Part shown: one piece after another, positions 39,326 to 51,700 of the stretch | How positions within the stretch are numbered: position 1 is the stretch's first letter | How the letters are laid out: each line of letters starts with the position of its first letter | Assembly (NCBI GenBank): GCA_032173965.1 | Contig: CM063292.1 | Location: forward strand, 1,070,501-1,134,500 | Length of the DNA stretch: 64,000 nucleotides | Origin: Sitta carolinensis | Taxonomy: Eukaryota > Chordata > Aves > Passeriformes > Sittidae | Reading direction: 5' to 3' | The notes under the pieces: generated by a model | Seen by the model: the letters and a program-made list of their open reading frames with translations, nothing else | What the model was told of the DNA's origin: nothing | Databases searched by the model: none | Program-made: the position numbers and the translations under genes

Positions 39326-42000
39326 GGCTGCAGGGCTGTGAGCAGGGAGTTGTTGCCCTGGGCTAACAGGGTGCAGAGTGCAGGGTTCAGGGCACGCAGC
39401 TGGGCACAGGGTGTGGATTGCGGGGTTTGTGACGGTGGGCAGTGCCCAGCACGGGTGCGGAGCAGTGCTGGGTGACAAACCCGAGGGACACGAGACTCCC
39501 CTGAGCCCCGAGAGGAGCAGGGTGGCCACGGTGATGGCTCAGCCCCAGCCCTGGCTCTTGCCTCATTGGGCCCACATGCCACATGTGGGGCAGCACATGC
39601 AGGGACACGATGGCCTTGGCACCGGGGTCACCTGGGGACACACGAGCAGGAATCAGGGCAGGAACACAGGGTCCAGTGCCCACGGGGACTCCTGCCACGA
39701 GGCACCTGCCTCGTGGGGTGCTGGGGGAGCCCTGGGGCACTCGGCTGGGATGAGGAGCTGGCACAGGGAAGGGGCCAGGCTGGGGCAGGAGAACTTCCTG
39801 GAGAGAAGGACAAGAGCTCCAGATGTCAGAGTGTGGTTTGGGCATGGCTAAGAGCAGCAGGAGCTGGGTGAGGTGCCAGGATGAGCTGGAGTGTCTAGGG
39901 AGGCAATATCCCATGGGAATATGGTGTTGTGAGGCTGGCATCCTGCAGCCACTGTGAAAGTCTGGCATGAGAGCAGGATCACCTTTGGGCACCAGCTGGT
40001 CCCTTTAGACACATGGGGAGGGCAGGATTGTGCTGACAGAGCAGAAAGGACAACCAGTGCATGGGAAAGGTCAGAGGGAGCAAATGAACACTCTTGTCAT
40101 TATGAGCTTCCCATTTCCTAGATGGAAGGAGAATAAAACCCTGTCTCAGCTCCATTAACCCATGAGCATAAACTGGGATCAATCCCAGAGCTGACACACG
40201 GCTGCTCATCTGCCCCACATGGCCAAAGAGCTCCTCCAGGGCTGGAGCTGTCTGTTATAGAGCCTGGGATGGGAGCAGAAAAGTCCTTCAGCGCCCATCC
40301 CAGAGAACCTGAACAGTGCCAGCTCCATCTTTGGGGAAGGAACTGGGTTAATAGAGCTGGGTTACTGAGAAACACAGCCCTGCGTGGTGCCCTGGAGTTT
40401 GAGAAAGGGGGAGAAGGGACACGGGCGATCCAAGTTGTCCATGCATCTCTGGGAATGCCCAAATGCACCGCGGGCGGGTGGGACCATTGCTGGGAGTCGG
40501 GAGCACGGTGCCAGCTCCATCTCCAGCTGTGTCCACACGGGATCCTGCACAGCTGCAGCCCCCGGAGCAGCTCGTGGCTGCGGCGCCCATATCTGGGGCT
40601 GAACGGAGAGGCTCGAGAGCCCCGTTTGCCCCGTACTCAGCCGCTTTGGAGCCGCTTTGGAGCCGGGGGGAGAGCCGCCCGTGCTGCCCAGCGGAGCCGG
40701 GCCGTGCCGTGCCGGCTGCCAGCTTTCCAGCGCCTCCGGACACAGCCGGGGCGGCACCGTCGGGGATGGGAGCGGGAGGACGTGCGGCGTTTGAAGGAAA
40801 ACCCACCCTGCAGGATTCATGGGAAGGCATTTGCATGATAAAGCACGGAGCTCTTTGCTTTGGGTAAATCTGTAATTAATACGGAATCGTGGTGTAATTA
40901 AAAGCTACCGGCATGGAAAACTCAAACAGAAGCCAAGCGTGTGTGTGGATGAGGGAAATAGAATTAAAGCCGAAAGAAGCAGGGGGGGAAGAAGAAAGAT
41001 GAAGTGTTTGGGAAATGGTGTCAGAGCATTTTGGGCGGGTTGGAATTCCCGGCTCCCGCAGTGTGGAAGCAGGATAAGGCAGGGAGCTGGCATGGAGAGC
41101 AGACAGAGCCCTTCCCCAGCCACCTGCAGCAGGGCTGTGCCCCTGTTTCCTCGTGGATAATTCATCCCCGTGGGTTTCAGCTCTCATATGCAAAAAAATT
41201 CCTTACAAAGCCACAGGAACCCGGGATGAGCACATGGAGCACCTGTGGATGTGCCTCTCCTGCTTTTCCCTCATGCTGCAATAAACTGGGAACATGGAAG
41301 GAGGGAGCATTTTACTGGGTGGTTTGCTCCTGCTGTATGCTGGCCTCGGATATGGCAGAGTTTGAGGGGGGACACTCTGAGAGACACCTTGGGGATGTTT
41401 GTGACCACTCCAGAGGCATTCAAAACACCTTTGAGCTCAGGGGCACCCTGGGGACCTTGGGGACAACACGAAGACCTTGGGAATAAACTCCAAGAGCACT
41501 CTGGAATGCCAAGCTCCCAGTTGGATGCCTGCTGGGGCTGGTCGTGATGGGGATCCCAAAATCTGGGGCCGACACAAATTTGCAGATGGCATTGGGGGTT
41601 AAAGCGACTCAGGAATGTGACTGTGGCAAGGGCTCCCAGACTCGGTGGGATCCCATGGCACTGTCCCTGCTGGACACCATGCTGGATCTGCTGGCACTGC
41701 TGGGAAGTTCTCCTAGCTCCTGGCATCATGTGCTGCTGACTCACACCCGCAATAAACCATCCACAGCCAACCCCAGCAGGAGCTGCTTCCTGATGGTGGA
41801 CACACCCCGGGGACTTCATCTTTCCATCAAGAGCCACCACTGCTGCTTCAAGCCATGGTGGCCAACAGCAGCGGTTCATCATCACGAAGTGATCAGAGCA
41901 GAGGGAAAAAATCCCTCTGGGAATTCTGCTCTGCTCCCTGTGAGACTCTGCAGCCATCCAGGACCTAAAGGGATCTGAGGGAAGAGAGGGAGAGGGGTTT
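39326..42000. other. SPIRE2-FANCA intergenic region
   Basis: Divergent spacer between the two promoters. No coding exon or RNA gene is recognised. The part 40840-41220 is AT-richer and unique, with 'gtgtaattaaaagc' and 'catatgcaaa' (homeodomain- and octamer-like words), so it could hold a distal element. Sequence around 41400-41960 has no assigned repeat family. Confidence 0.5.
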
Positions 42001-42002
42001 TG

Positions 42003-42258
42003 GATCAGAGCCTGAAGTGCCCCGACAAGGGGAACAGCTTCCCACTGCCAGAGGGCAGGGTTAGATGGGATATTGGGAAGGATTCCTGGCTGTGACTGAG
42101 GCCCTGGCACAGCTGTGGCTGCCCCTGGATCCCTGGCAGTGCCCAAGACCAGCTTGGACACTGGGGCGGGGAGCAGCCTGGGATAGCGGAAAGTGTGGAA
42201 CAAGATGGGCTGTAAGGTCCCTTCCAATCCAAACCATTCCGTGATTCCATGATTTATT
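42003..42258 (+). mobile_element. CR1 LINE 3' end
   Basis: Reads from 'gggaacagcttcccactgcc' through 'ggctgcccctggatccctgg' to the tail 'ccttccaatccaaaccattc...gattta'. It lies in the SPIRE2-FANCA spacer, about 120 bp before the FANCA CpG island. Confidence 0.92.
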
Positions 42259-42378
42259 CTCCCAGCAATGCTGGTGACTCTTCCTCTTGGGAATTCCAGC
42301 CGCTCTTGTCCCCTTCCCTTGGTGGGATCGGGGTCAGCAGCATCCTCACCGCTCAGAACTGACGGGAGCGGAGTCCCG

Positions 42379-42493
42379 CCCCTCACCGTGCCCCGCACAC
42401 TCCGGGCTCCCAGCCGGGGCGGAGCGGTCCCCTCACCGTGCCCCGCACACTCCGGGCTCCCAGCCGGGGCGGAGCGGTCCCCTCACCGTGCCC
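42379..42493. repeat. 50-bp tandem duplication, 2.3 copies
   Basis: Identical 50-bp units at 42379-42428 and 42429-42478 begin 'cccctcaccgtgccccgcac'; a third partial copy reaches about 42493. It lies at the upstream edge of the FANCA promoter. Confidence 0.95.
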
Positions 42494-42599
42494 GTTCCCC
42501 CGTGTTTCCCCACATCCCTCCCCGCCCCTCTCCCGCCGCTCCCGCCGCCCTTCCCAACATGGCAGCGCCCACCTCAGCCACCGCCGAGAGGGCGGCAGG

Positions 42600-42752
42600 G
42601 GGCGGGACCGCGCCGCGCTTCCAGCCAATGGACAGAGGCGGCGGGACGGGAGCGCGGCGGCCGCTCCTCCCTTCCAGCCAATGGGCGGGGCGGGCCCGGC
42701 CGGCGGGAGCCAATGGGGGCGCGGGCTGGCGCGGCGGGAAGCGGCGGCCCCG
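42600..42752 (+). promoter_or_regulatory. FANCA: FANCA promoter with three CCAAT boxes
   Basis: TATA-less CpG island directly before the ATG. CCAAT pentamers lie at 42625-42629, 42678-42682 and 42710-42714, each within 'agccaatgg'. GC boxes ('gggcggggcggg') sit between them. Multiple NF-Y sites are usual for cell-cycle and DNA-repair promoters. Confidence 0.75.
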
Positions 42753-45700
42753 ATGGCGGGCGCGGGCGGGCGGAGCTGGAGGGACCTGCTCGGTACGTGT
42801 GGGCTGAGGCGGCCCCGGGGCGCGCTGCGCGCCGGGCGCTGCCCGCGGGGACAGCGGAGGGGACGGGGGGGCGTGAATGTCCCCCTCTGCCTTCGTACAG
42901 CCCTTCTCTCTGTCCGCACGCACCCCTCTCTCTGCCCCCGCGTCCTGCTGCATAAGCCGCGCTCTGCTCTCCTCATGGCCCCCGTGCCCCGGTGCACCAC
43001 ACCTGCCCTCGTACACTCTGCTCTGCTCTCCTCACGGCCCGCTGTGGGAACCCAGGCTGTCTCTGACACTCCTGGATGATCCCAGCTCCAGCCAGGGGGA
43101 TTCAAAGCCCTGGCAGGGGGGTCACAGACCCTGGCATGCAGACAGGGACTCCTGCGGCTTTGAGTTTGATCCATGGAACAAATTACCACCTGTGAATGAA
43201 GAACTAAAATTCACAAAATTTTAGACATCATGATAGTAGTAGTTGTAGAGTGAAAAGGGAAATTTTGTGGATTTTTACCATGGGGGCTCAGGGGGTAAGA
43301 TGGAGAGACTTGGGCATTGTCCTGTCCTCCTTCCTTCTTCTTCCTAACCTCATCTTCTTGGGGATGGTGGCACTTGGGGATTGGATTGGAGTAGAATGGA
43401 ACTGTCTAACACAGGTGATAGGCATTGGATCATAACTGTAAATAACTAACAGGGAATTTGTAGTATAAAATCAGTGCCTGCCCAGGGGCAGAGAGTGTGC
43501 CTGGGGCTGCCCTGCTGAACAGACCTGGGCAGCCCAGACAGAAAATATCTGAGATAAGAAACAATAAAGCAACCTTGAGAGCATCAGCTGAAGACTTTTG
43601 ACTCATTCTTCCACAGCTGGGTTGGGAGAACAGCGATTTTTTTATATCTTGGGGTCATCCTGACCAAAGCAACCCCCGAGAGCCCGTGTGCCCCGGTACA
43701 CCCCACCTGCCCTCGTACACTCCCCTGTCCCTGCCCTCATGGCCCGCCGTGCTCTCCTCACACCCCACTCTGCCCTCACCCAGCAGCGGGAGGTGATCTC
43801 GGGGTGCCCTGGGAGCACACCGGTGAATAAACCCAAACTTCTCAGCAGGGAGAGCCAGGAAGAGGAAAAGCCCCTTTGGGAGCGAAGCGGAGCTCCAGGA
43901 AGCGGCTCTGCGGCTGCTGGATCAGCACCAGAACCTGGCTGACCTCCTCCTGGAGGTAGGAACGGGGCAGCTCAGGGTGGGACAGCGGGAGATCCCAGCT
44001 GGAGGTGGGTGCTGCTGGCTGTGGAGTCAGTGTCCCAGGAACACAGTTTTCCATGATACGTGGAAAGAAAAACCAACACCGTGGGAGTAAGATGAAGCTG
44101 GAAGCTCTGTGTTGCAGAAATGAGGTGGTTGTTCCTTGTCCATCAATGCTTTACAGACTAAAAATCGTCAAGTGTGGTTTGGATTTGGGACAAAGGGAGA
44201 TGCAGTACATTTTCCTTCAAGCCAGGACTGGCTTCTTGTGCATCTAGGGAAAACAACTTAGGAGAGATTTGGCTTTTCTCTGAGTTACCAACCACGTCTG
44301 ACTGACATGACTGTCTTCATGACAACCTTATCTTGAGCCAGTGTTTTGATTTGGCCACATTCTCCCTCTCCTTACACACTGATTTCACAGCTACAACAGA
44401 TGATGCAAATATCTCCCATAGTTCAGGATCATTCTCTACAGAATATTTCCCTTTATAAACAGAAACAGATGATGTAACTAGAAAATTATCCAACATTTGG
44501 ACATGTTTCATCAATTATTTATGGCCTCATGGCTTCACAGAAAGAACTTGAAAGATAAGGATTATAGAAATTCTGCTCCTGGTGCTGCTGGGCCATTTGG
44601 TCCCTGGGGATGAGGAACTTTGACCTGTGTCTCTTTTTTTTTTTCTACATAAACTGCAATAACTAAACACACATCTCTTCTAAGGTGAGATCCTACTTTT
44701 CCATTCCCATGTGGGAGCTCTGTGTGAATTTCACTTCAGTTGCTCCAGCAGTGCAGGGATAGGTTTTTAAATGTGTGTAACACACATCTGAGAGTTCTAT
44801 GGTTTTCTTTGGTTTCCAGGTGGGAGATTTAGCCAAGCCAGGTGTGCAGGATGGGGCAGAGCACCAGGGAGTGTCACCAGAGTCATTTATAGGTGAGCAT
44901 CTACAGGCCAAACGTGGGGAAGAACTCTTCCTCAATATTGAATTTTTGCCTTTACGTGCAACCCCTGTTATTCTTTTCATTGTTCTGGTCTTGTTTCTTA
45001 CTTGCCTGGTGATGACAGTCCTCTGCTCTGCTGTTTTGTTCAGTCTCTGTTCTGCAGGAACAGGCCTCAAAGCTGGGGGTGCCCACAGCGACCTTGGCAG
45101 CCAAAAATGCCATTGCCAACATGGAGCGGATCTGCCAGGGTTCTGCCAGCCCCTCAAGAGTCCAGCTGCTGAACTCTGACCAGAGAGTAAGGGGAGAGCT
45201 TTATCTTTAATTTATCAACAGAATAGCACTGTTAGGTTTGACTTTAAGTCCAGTTTATCTGCTCTGATTAAGCCCCAAACACTTGTTATTCACTGAGGCG
45301 TTCGATTTGCTTGCAGCAGTACAAGATATATAAGAAGAGAAGTTTAGGCCTTTCCCCTGAATTCTCTCCATCATTTCACCTTTTAAAAAGCAGCAAACAG
45401 GGCAAAGCAACAAATTGTTTTTCTGAGTGTGTTGTTCACAAAGGGAAATATTTCTGTTTCATTTCTGGGGTGATGTCAGAAGAGGTTGTCCTGCTTGCTT
45501 CAGACTGTGAAGGATTTGCTGGCAAACAACATGTTCTGTCGCTCCCTCTTCTGCCAGGAAATGTGGAAAATGAAGGTGAGAACTCATGGAGAAACACTGT
45601 GGTGTTACAGACCATGGGGTTTCATCCATGGGATGTGGCATCTCTGAACTCCTAAGAATGATTGGTTTTCCTGACCTTCCAAAAGCAAGAGCTGAATTAC

Positions 45701-48700
45701 AGATGGTGGGGTTTTTTGGTTGTTCTGTTTATTTTAGAGCAAGTTCTGTGGGAACTTCCTTGTCTCTACAGTGGGATTTGCTTTTTTGACTCAGTCGAGG
45801 TTTGGAATTATTTTAATTATTGGGAACTGCCACAAAAGGTCATTAACAGCACTGTGGGGATCAGGTGCTGTGTTTGGGGTGCTCTCCTGGTCCAGTGCAG
45901 AAACTCCCAGCTGATTGTGGGTTGCACAGCCCCAGAGCCCTCCATGTGCTTTGCCAGCAATATTCCAAGTGATTTTGGCATCCTGATTCTCCACTTTGTT
46001 TACCTGGGAGTAGTGATAAGACAAAGTGAGGTCACAGAGAAAGAAACCAGATAGCAGATAACAGCTTGTGCTGCCTCACAAATGGGATATCTTGATTTTA
46101 TTTGGGTGTATTTTGTGGAGACAAGTGGTGCTGTGAGTGGAGTTAAGGGCTTTTTATGAGTGGGACAGTTCTGATTCCTCACTGCTCTCATGGGAAAGGA
46201 GGAAAAGGCTGATCTGCCCAGATAAAGGGCTGTGCTCTGGTCTCAAATATCCACTCCTGAGCTGAAAATAGAACCTGTGTGTTTCACAGGCTGATTAAGA
46301 TCTCCTGGTCCTGGGGCAGACGGGATAAGTGAGAGATAACTGTAACTGAGGGTGTTACAGTAAGAATTAGGTTGTGAAGACAAAGTATGTGGGCGAGTTT
46401 GGGGTCAGGGTGTGAGGCAGCTGCTGGTCACCCAGAAAGCTCCTGGGGCTTTGGCTTTTCCCTGTGCCCAAGGCTCCCAAATGCCTCTTCCTTCTCAAGG
46501 TGGGAAGGTTTTGTGAAGGTGTTGGTTCTGCCTGGAATGATCAGAGGCTGCTGCTGCTGCACCTCTCCCTGCCAGGTGCACTCTGCAGTGCTGTTTTGCT
46601 GGCTCAGGGCTCTCCTGGACCTGCTGTCCTTGGCAGGAGCTGGAAGGGAGTTTAAAGGGCAGCAAGTTGATCCACACAGGAGTGATGCCTGGTGCAGATT
46701 TTTGTTCATTTTCCTTTGTGTTCATCAGCCTTTCTGCCTGGGTGATTGCAGAGCCTCTCCCTGTAGTCTCCTGCAATCCCAGCTCTGTTGGGATATGGAC
46801 TTGAGAGTGGCAACCTTGTTCCACAGAGACAAATAAAGAGTTAACAGGCTAAAAGACAATTCTCTAATCTGGATCTGCATTGTCTGGATCTCAGCTGTGT
46901 TACCTGTTTCCTGGGATACCCCTGCTCCTTTAAACCTGCAGAACCAGCTTTATTCCAGGGGGAAAAGATGAACATATCCATTGCTTGTCCATAAAAATTA
47001 AAAATGATGACATCTCTGCAACCCTAAACCACCCAAAATTTCTAGGAAATACAATCTTTCATCACCAGGCATTTCCTGTGTCGCCCGCTTTAAATGTTAA
47101 CAACCTCTGGATAGCTGGAATGAACTAGAATTCAGCTTTGGTTTTTATGTCTCATCTGCAATGGCCAGATGTTAACTGGACAGTGCAGGCTGTGAGCTGA
47201 TGGTGTCCTCTCCTCAGGAGCCCCTGGTGCTGGAAGCTGTGTGGCACCTGCACAGCAGTGACATCGCTGGCCTGGCAGAGCTGCTGGAGAGGTGAGCAGG
47301 GCTCAGGGGGCTGCAGATGTAGCTAGTCTCCTAAAGCCTATTGAAACATAATCAGGGATTAGTCATGAGTATTCTGGACTGAGGATATAGTCAGGTGCTG
47401 GCAAAGGATCAGATTAGCAGGATTTAGGAGCTGCTCTGGGTTTTGGGGGGTTACTGTGGGGTAATTAGCCCAGTTTAGGTGTGGTGGCTCCTTGGTGTCC
47501 ACCAGCTGGACTCGAGAGAAAGTCTTGCTCTGCAGAAGGTGGGTGTTTCCATCTTCACAAAGTCTAACACTTTTTTGGTTTGGCAGTTAATCTTCAGAGA
47601 ATTTTTAGTCTAAGAATGTTGGGTTTTTGGTTTTTGCCACCCGACAAGTGTCCAGGACTGAGTTGGGCAGGGCTTGGAGCAGCCTGGTCTAGTGAAAGGT
47701 GTCCTGCCCAAGCAGGGGCTGAGCCAAGATGATCTTTAAGGTCCCTTTGAACCCAAAGCATTCCATTATTCCATGCTACAGAGCTAGCAACTCACCCATT
47801 TGTGAAGTTCAGGTTGTCTCCTTATTGTGCCAAAGGAATGTCCCAGTGATCTTCCAGGCTTCTGATATTGGTTTACTTGTCTGTTCACAATGACAGTGAT
47901 TTAAGGGAACCAAAGGCATAGATTAAGAATTTAATTGCTTTTTTGAAGCATTTTTTATCCAAGTGCCTTAAGAATTGGAACTGAAATTCTTCTAGTAGAG
48001 GCTTTTCAATGGAAGCTTTCATGTCAGGGATGAGGAAATACACGGATGCACAATTTCACACACATTTTTCCTTTGCATGTGTGTGTTGCGGGATCTTTTT
48101 ATAAAGCAAATAATATAAAAAGCAACTGTTTGTAAAGCAAACGTGCTGGCTCAAATTAAATAAATGAAGTGGCACATTTAGGGCAGAGTGCACAGGTGGC
48201 TCTTCCCTGGGCCCAGAGGGTGGTGGTGGGGACAGCCAAGCCTTACAGAAAGCAGGAGGGATGGAAGTGAAGGTGCTTTTGTGTGTTGCAGGAGCCCAGC
48301 AGTCCCAGCAGCAGTGGAGTGGCTCTGCAGCAGCCTCTGTGGCCTCTGTGAGCAGGCTGGGGACATCACCTGTGGGGACACAGAGCTGGCACAGCAAATT
48401 CTCTCAGGCAAGACCCTGGGCTGGGGACAGGGCAGAACCTCAGAGGTGTAACAATCACTTTGTGTTTCCTCACCTCATTTCTCTGGGGAATGTATTTTTT
48501 TATACGTTTGGCAAATTTAGCAAATTTTCTTCCTTTAAAAAAAATAATTGGTTTGAATTTTTCTATCCCTTGGAGTTCTGGTGACTCAAGAAAGTGCAGT
48601 TGTGAGGGGTGTGGTTCAGGGATGGCATGCTGGCACTGTGACACTCTGCAAAGTCTCAGAGAGATTTTGGGCCAGAAATATTTCACAGTTCCATTTCCCC

Positions 48701-51700
48701 CCTGTCAATTTCTGTTATTTATTTTCTTAGTTTACTTAGGAAAAAATCCCTCCAGTGTCTGAGTGTGCAGCTGATCAAGTACAGCCCCTCTGAGTTCTGC
48801 AGAGGTCGTGGAGCATAACTGCAAATTCTTTAGTCTTTATAATCCTTGCAGTTCTGGATTCTTTCTCCTGGGGATAATTTTACTCCAAGACAGTCAATGA
48901 TTCCTTCTGAGTGGAGGCTTTTCAGAGCCTGTTGGGACATGTGGGAGGGGAAGGAGCAGGTGACCTGTGTGCACAGGGGATGCTGCAACACCAATTCCTT
49001 CTTGATTTGCAGACTTTGCCATCGTGCTTCTTCAGAAAGGCTTTGAGCAGGCTTTGGAGCTGGGAGGGAAGGTGGAATCCCAGAAGGTTGCCTACGTAAG
49101 GACAAAATGAACCTGGTTGCAAATGATGCTTTAACAAAGCAATTCCATTAACCTCTGGCTCTTGCTGAGTACAAATAAATCAGAGCTTGGAGCTGCAAAG
49201 AGCGGGGGGTGGTACAGGTGCTGGAGTGGGGGAAATGGTGAAACCAGAATTGAGACTTTTTGTATGGAGAATTGCTCCAAGGTGGCACATCAGGGGGGTT
49301 TAAACTTCCTTTCACCTGGATTATTTGTGTGTTCCATTTGAATATGAGACATGGAATGCTGTAAGGTTGGAAGATGCTTGCCCTTCTGTCTATTTTATCT
49401 GTTCTGCTGCAGAGCCTAAGGTCAAAGCTTTAAGAGGGACAAAACTCTTTGAGTCAGTTTATTTTTTCTGCATTGAACTGCAGCTCTTTAAAACTCTAAA
49501 TCCCTGAATCTGTCAATTTTGAACAGATCTGCCGTGCTGTCTTACAGAGAATGCTGGCATGTAAGTATTGCTGTGATCCCAGCTTTGTGCAGCCACTGCT
49601 GTTCCCAAGACTTCTATTCCTTGCTCACTGCTGAATCCCTAAGGAGAATTCCTTTGCCTGGCTGCTTTGTCTGTGCTGTTGTGCATAATATTTATGTCAC
49701 TGGTTTTATTTTTCTTTGCTTTCCCTGTCGTTCTCCTAAAGTGTCTCCAGACACTGCAGATAATTTCTTGCCTTTTATGCTACTTTTTTTTTTTCCTGCT
49801 CCCAGCTGTAACATATGGATGCCTGACCCGATTTCATGATTTTTAACACGTTTGATTGGAAGCAGGTGGAGCACAGAGGTTAGGTCAGGATCAGCTTTGC
49901 TGCTTAGCTTTCTTTTTTCTGCTTTGTAAATTAAACCTCGAATTGACGGCGTTGAGCGATTTTGCTGTCTCACTGTTTGGACTTGCAGGGTAATGTTTTC
50001 TGAAACCTCTATTTTTGTGCTGAGCACAGACATCTAGTGTAGGTGTGTAGTCTTTAAACACCAATGTTCACGAGCTGCAACGTGGCTGCCCTGGCCTGAG
50101 CTGCCCTGGTGCCTCTGCTGAGGGCTCAATGCAGCGGCGCCTGATTTACCAGCAAATCCTGAGGCAGAAAGACTAAACACACTCACACCGGGGTTATTTT
50201 GGTCCTGTGTCACAGCTGAGCCTCACGGGGAGGTGCTGTACCTGCTGTTGTCACGTTCCTTACACCCCTGGCTGGTGTCACCTGACGGTGCAGCTGCTGT
50301 CACTGCTGTCTCCTTAGTGATGGCGCTTCCCCGCTTTCCCTGCTGGCTCGGTGCTGCTGCAGAGCCTGCTGCTCTCTCTCTGCTGTAAGGTGACCCCAGC
50401 CCAGGCCAGGCCACCTTCCCTCCATCCCCGTGGGCACTGCCAGCCCCATCCCTTGCCCCAGGTCTCTGCAGGCAGCGCTGTCTGTACGCAGAGATGCCTC
50501 GCAGACCTTGTGAGTTCTTCTAAAAAGGGAAAGCTGCAAAGAGAAGTGCTTTATTATTTAGTAGGTATGAATCCCGTCTCAGGTGGCCCTTTAACAGTTG
50601 AAAACCAACCCTCCTCAGCAGAGGAGCAGGGATTTTGGAGGAGGAGGAGGAGCAGGCTGTTGGCAGGCAGACAGGAGTCTGCATCCTGCTCTTCATTTGC
50701 CCTTCCCGTTTGCGCAGCCCGCACTGCCACACTCGCAGTCTGCGTGCCTGCAAAATGCATTAACTGAGCTTTATATAAGATATTTTATTAGTCCATACTT
50801 TTGGGTCACCTTTGAGGGGTCTCGCTTCATTAGTCTTTGGAGAACATTAGGATTTTTAATGCAAAATAATTCCCTGTTACTGAAGACCTTCACAGGAGGA
50901 GAAGGACAGGCTGGGAGTAGCATGGGAGCAGTGTGTTCACTGTAATGATCTGGCAGTGTTGAACTGCTGTGCCTGAAGATAAGCTGAGTTTATCTCCTTT
51001 GCTTTATTCTCCCCTACTTAACCTTAAAGCATTCCTCAGCAGGAGAGGAGAGTGTTACATCCTAAAGCCCCGGTGGCATGTGAGGGATGTCTGGTTCACC
51101 GCCCCTGCTCAGTAGATTTTCTTTTCAGGGTTCTTTTCTCAGCGAAATGATTTGAATACACAAACCAAGCTCCTTTAACAGTTGAAAGAGGAGGGCTTTC
51201 AAGGCAGGGTGGCACAGAGCAGAAGTGCTGCTGCAGCAGACTGCAATGCAAAGGGTTTCCCAGTCTGTGGGCTCGCAGTGGTGTGGGCTGATCGTCAAGA
51301 CAACGCGCTGCGCAAGCTGCCAACCTGTTTGATCTCCGCCCGTCGTTTTGGGGCAGATCGAGCTTTTAAAGGAATTCCTGCTATGCAAATGACACATTAC
51401 AAACGCGTGGCCCTCCCCCAGCCTGCTCTTTGTTCGGACCGGGGTTTGCAGGGTGGTTAATTCAGCATGTGCAAATCCCTGCCTCCAGACAGCCCTCACG
51501 GTGCTCACACTCACGGATGCATGAGGGTTGGGTTTGGAAATGAAATACTGATTTACATGCGTTTTTAGGTGGCTTCATTATTAGCATGTTCTTGGGAACA
51601 TTTTTGAATTGGTTCAAGGTCAGTGGTAATAGTTTCTGAGTCTCTGTGTCACTCTGGAGAAAATCTGGTGAGAATTTAGAACTGCTGAGTGGCTTTGCAC

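Noticed and set aside
45055..45186. FANCA exon 4 starting after 'ttctgcag' at about 45055
   Set aside because: Phase is wrong after exon 3; the acceptor at 45043 gives '[13 protein letters not shown]' in frame, as in human 'SALQDQASRLGVP'.
45519..45575. Shorter FANCA exon 5 starting at the 'gcttcag' acceptor
   Set aside because: The upstream acceptor (exon start 45480) adds 'KRLSCLLQ', which matches the family spacing; the shorter form lacks it.
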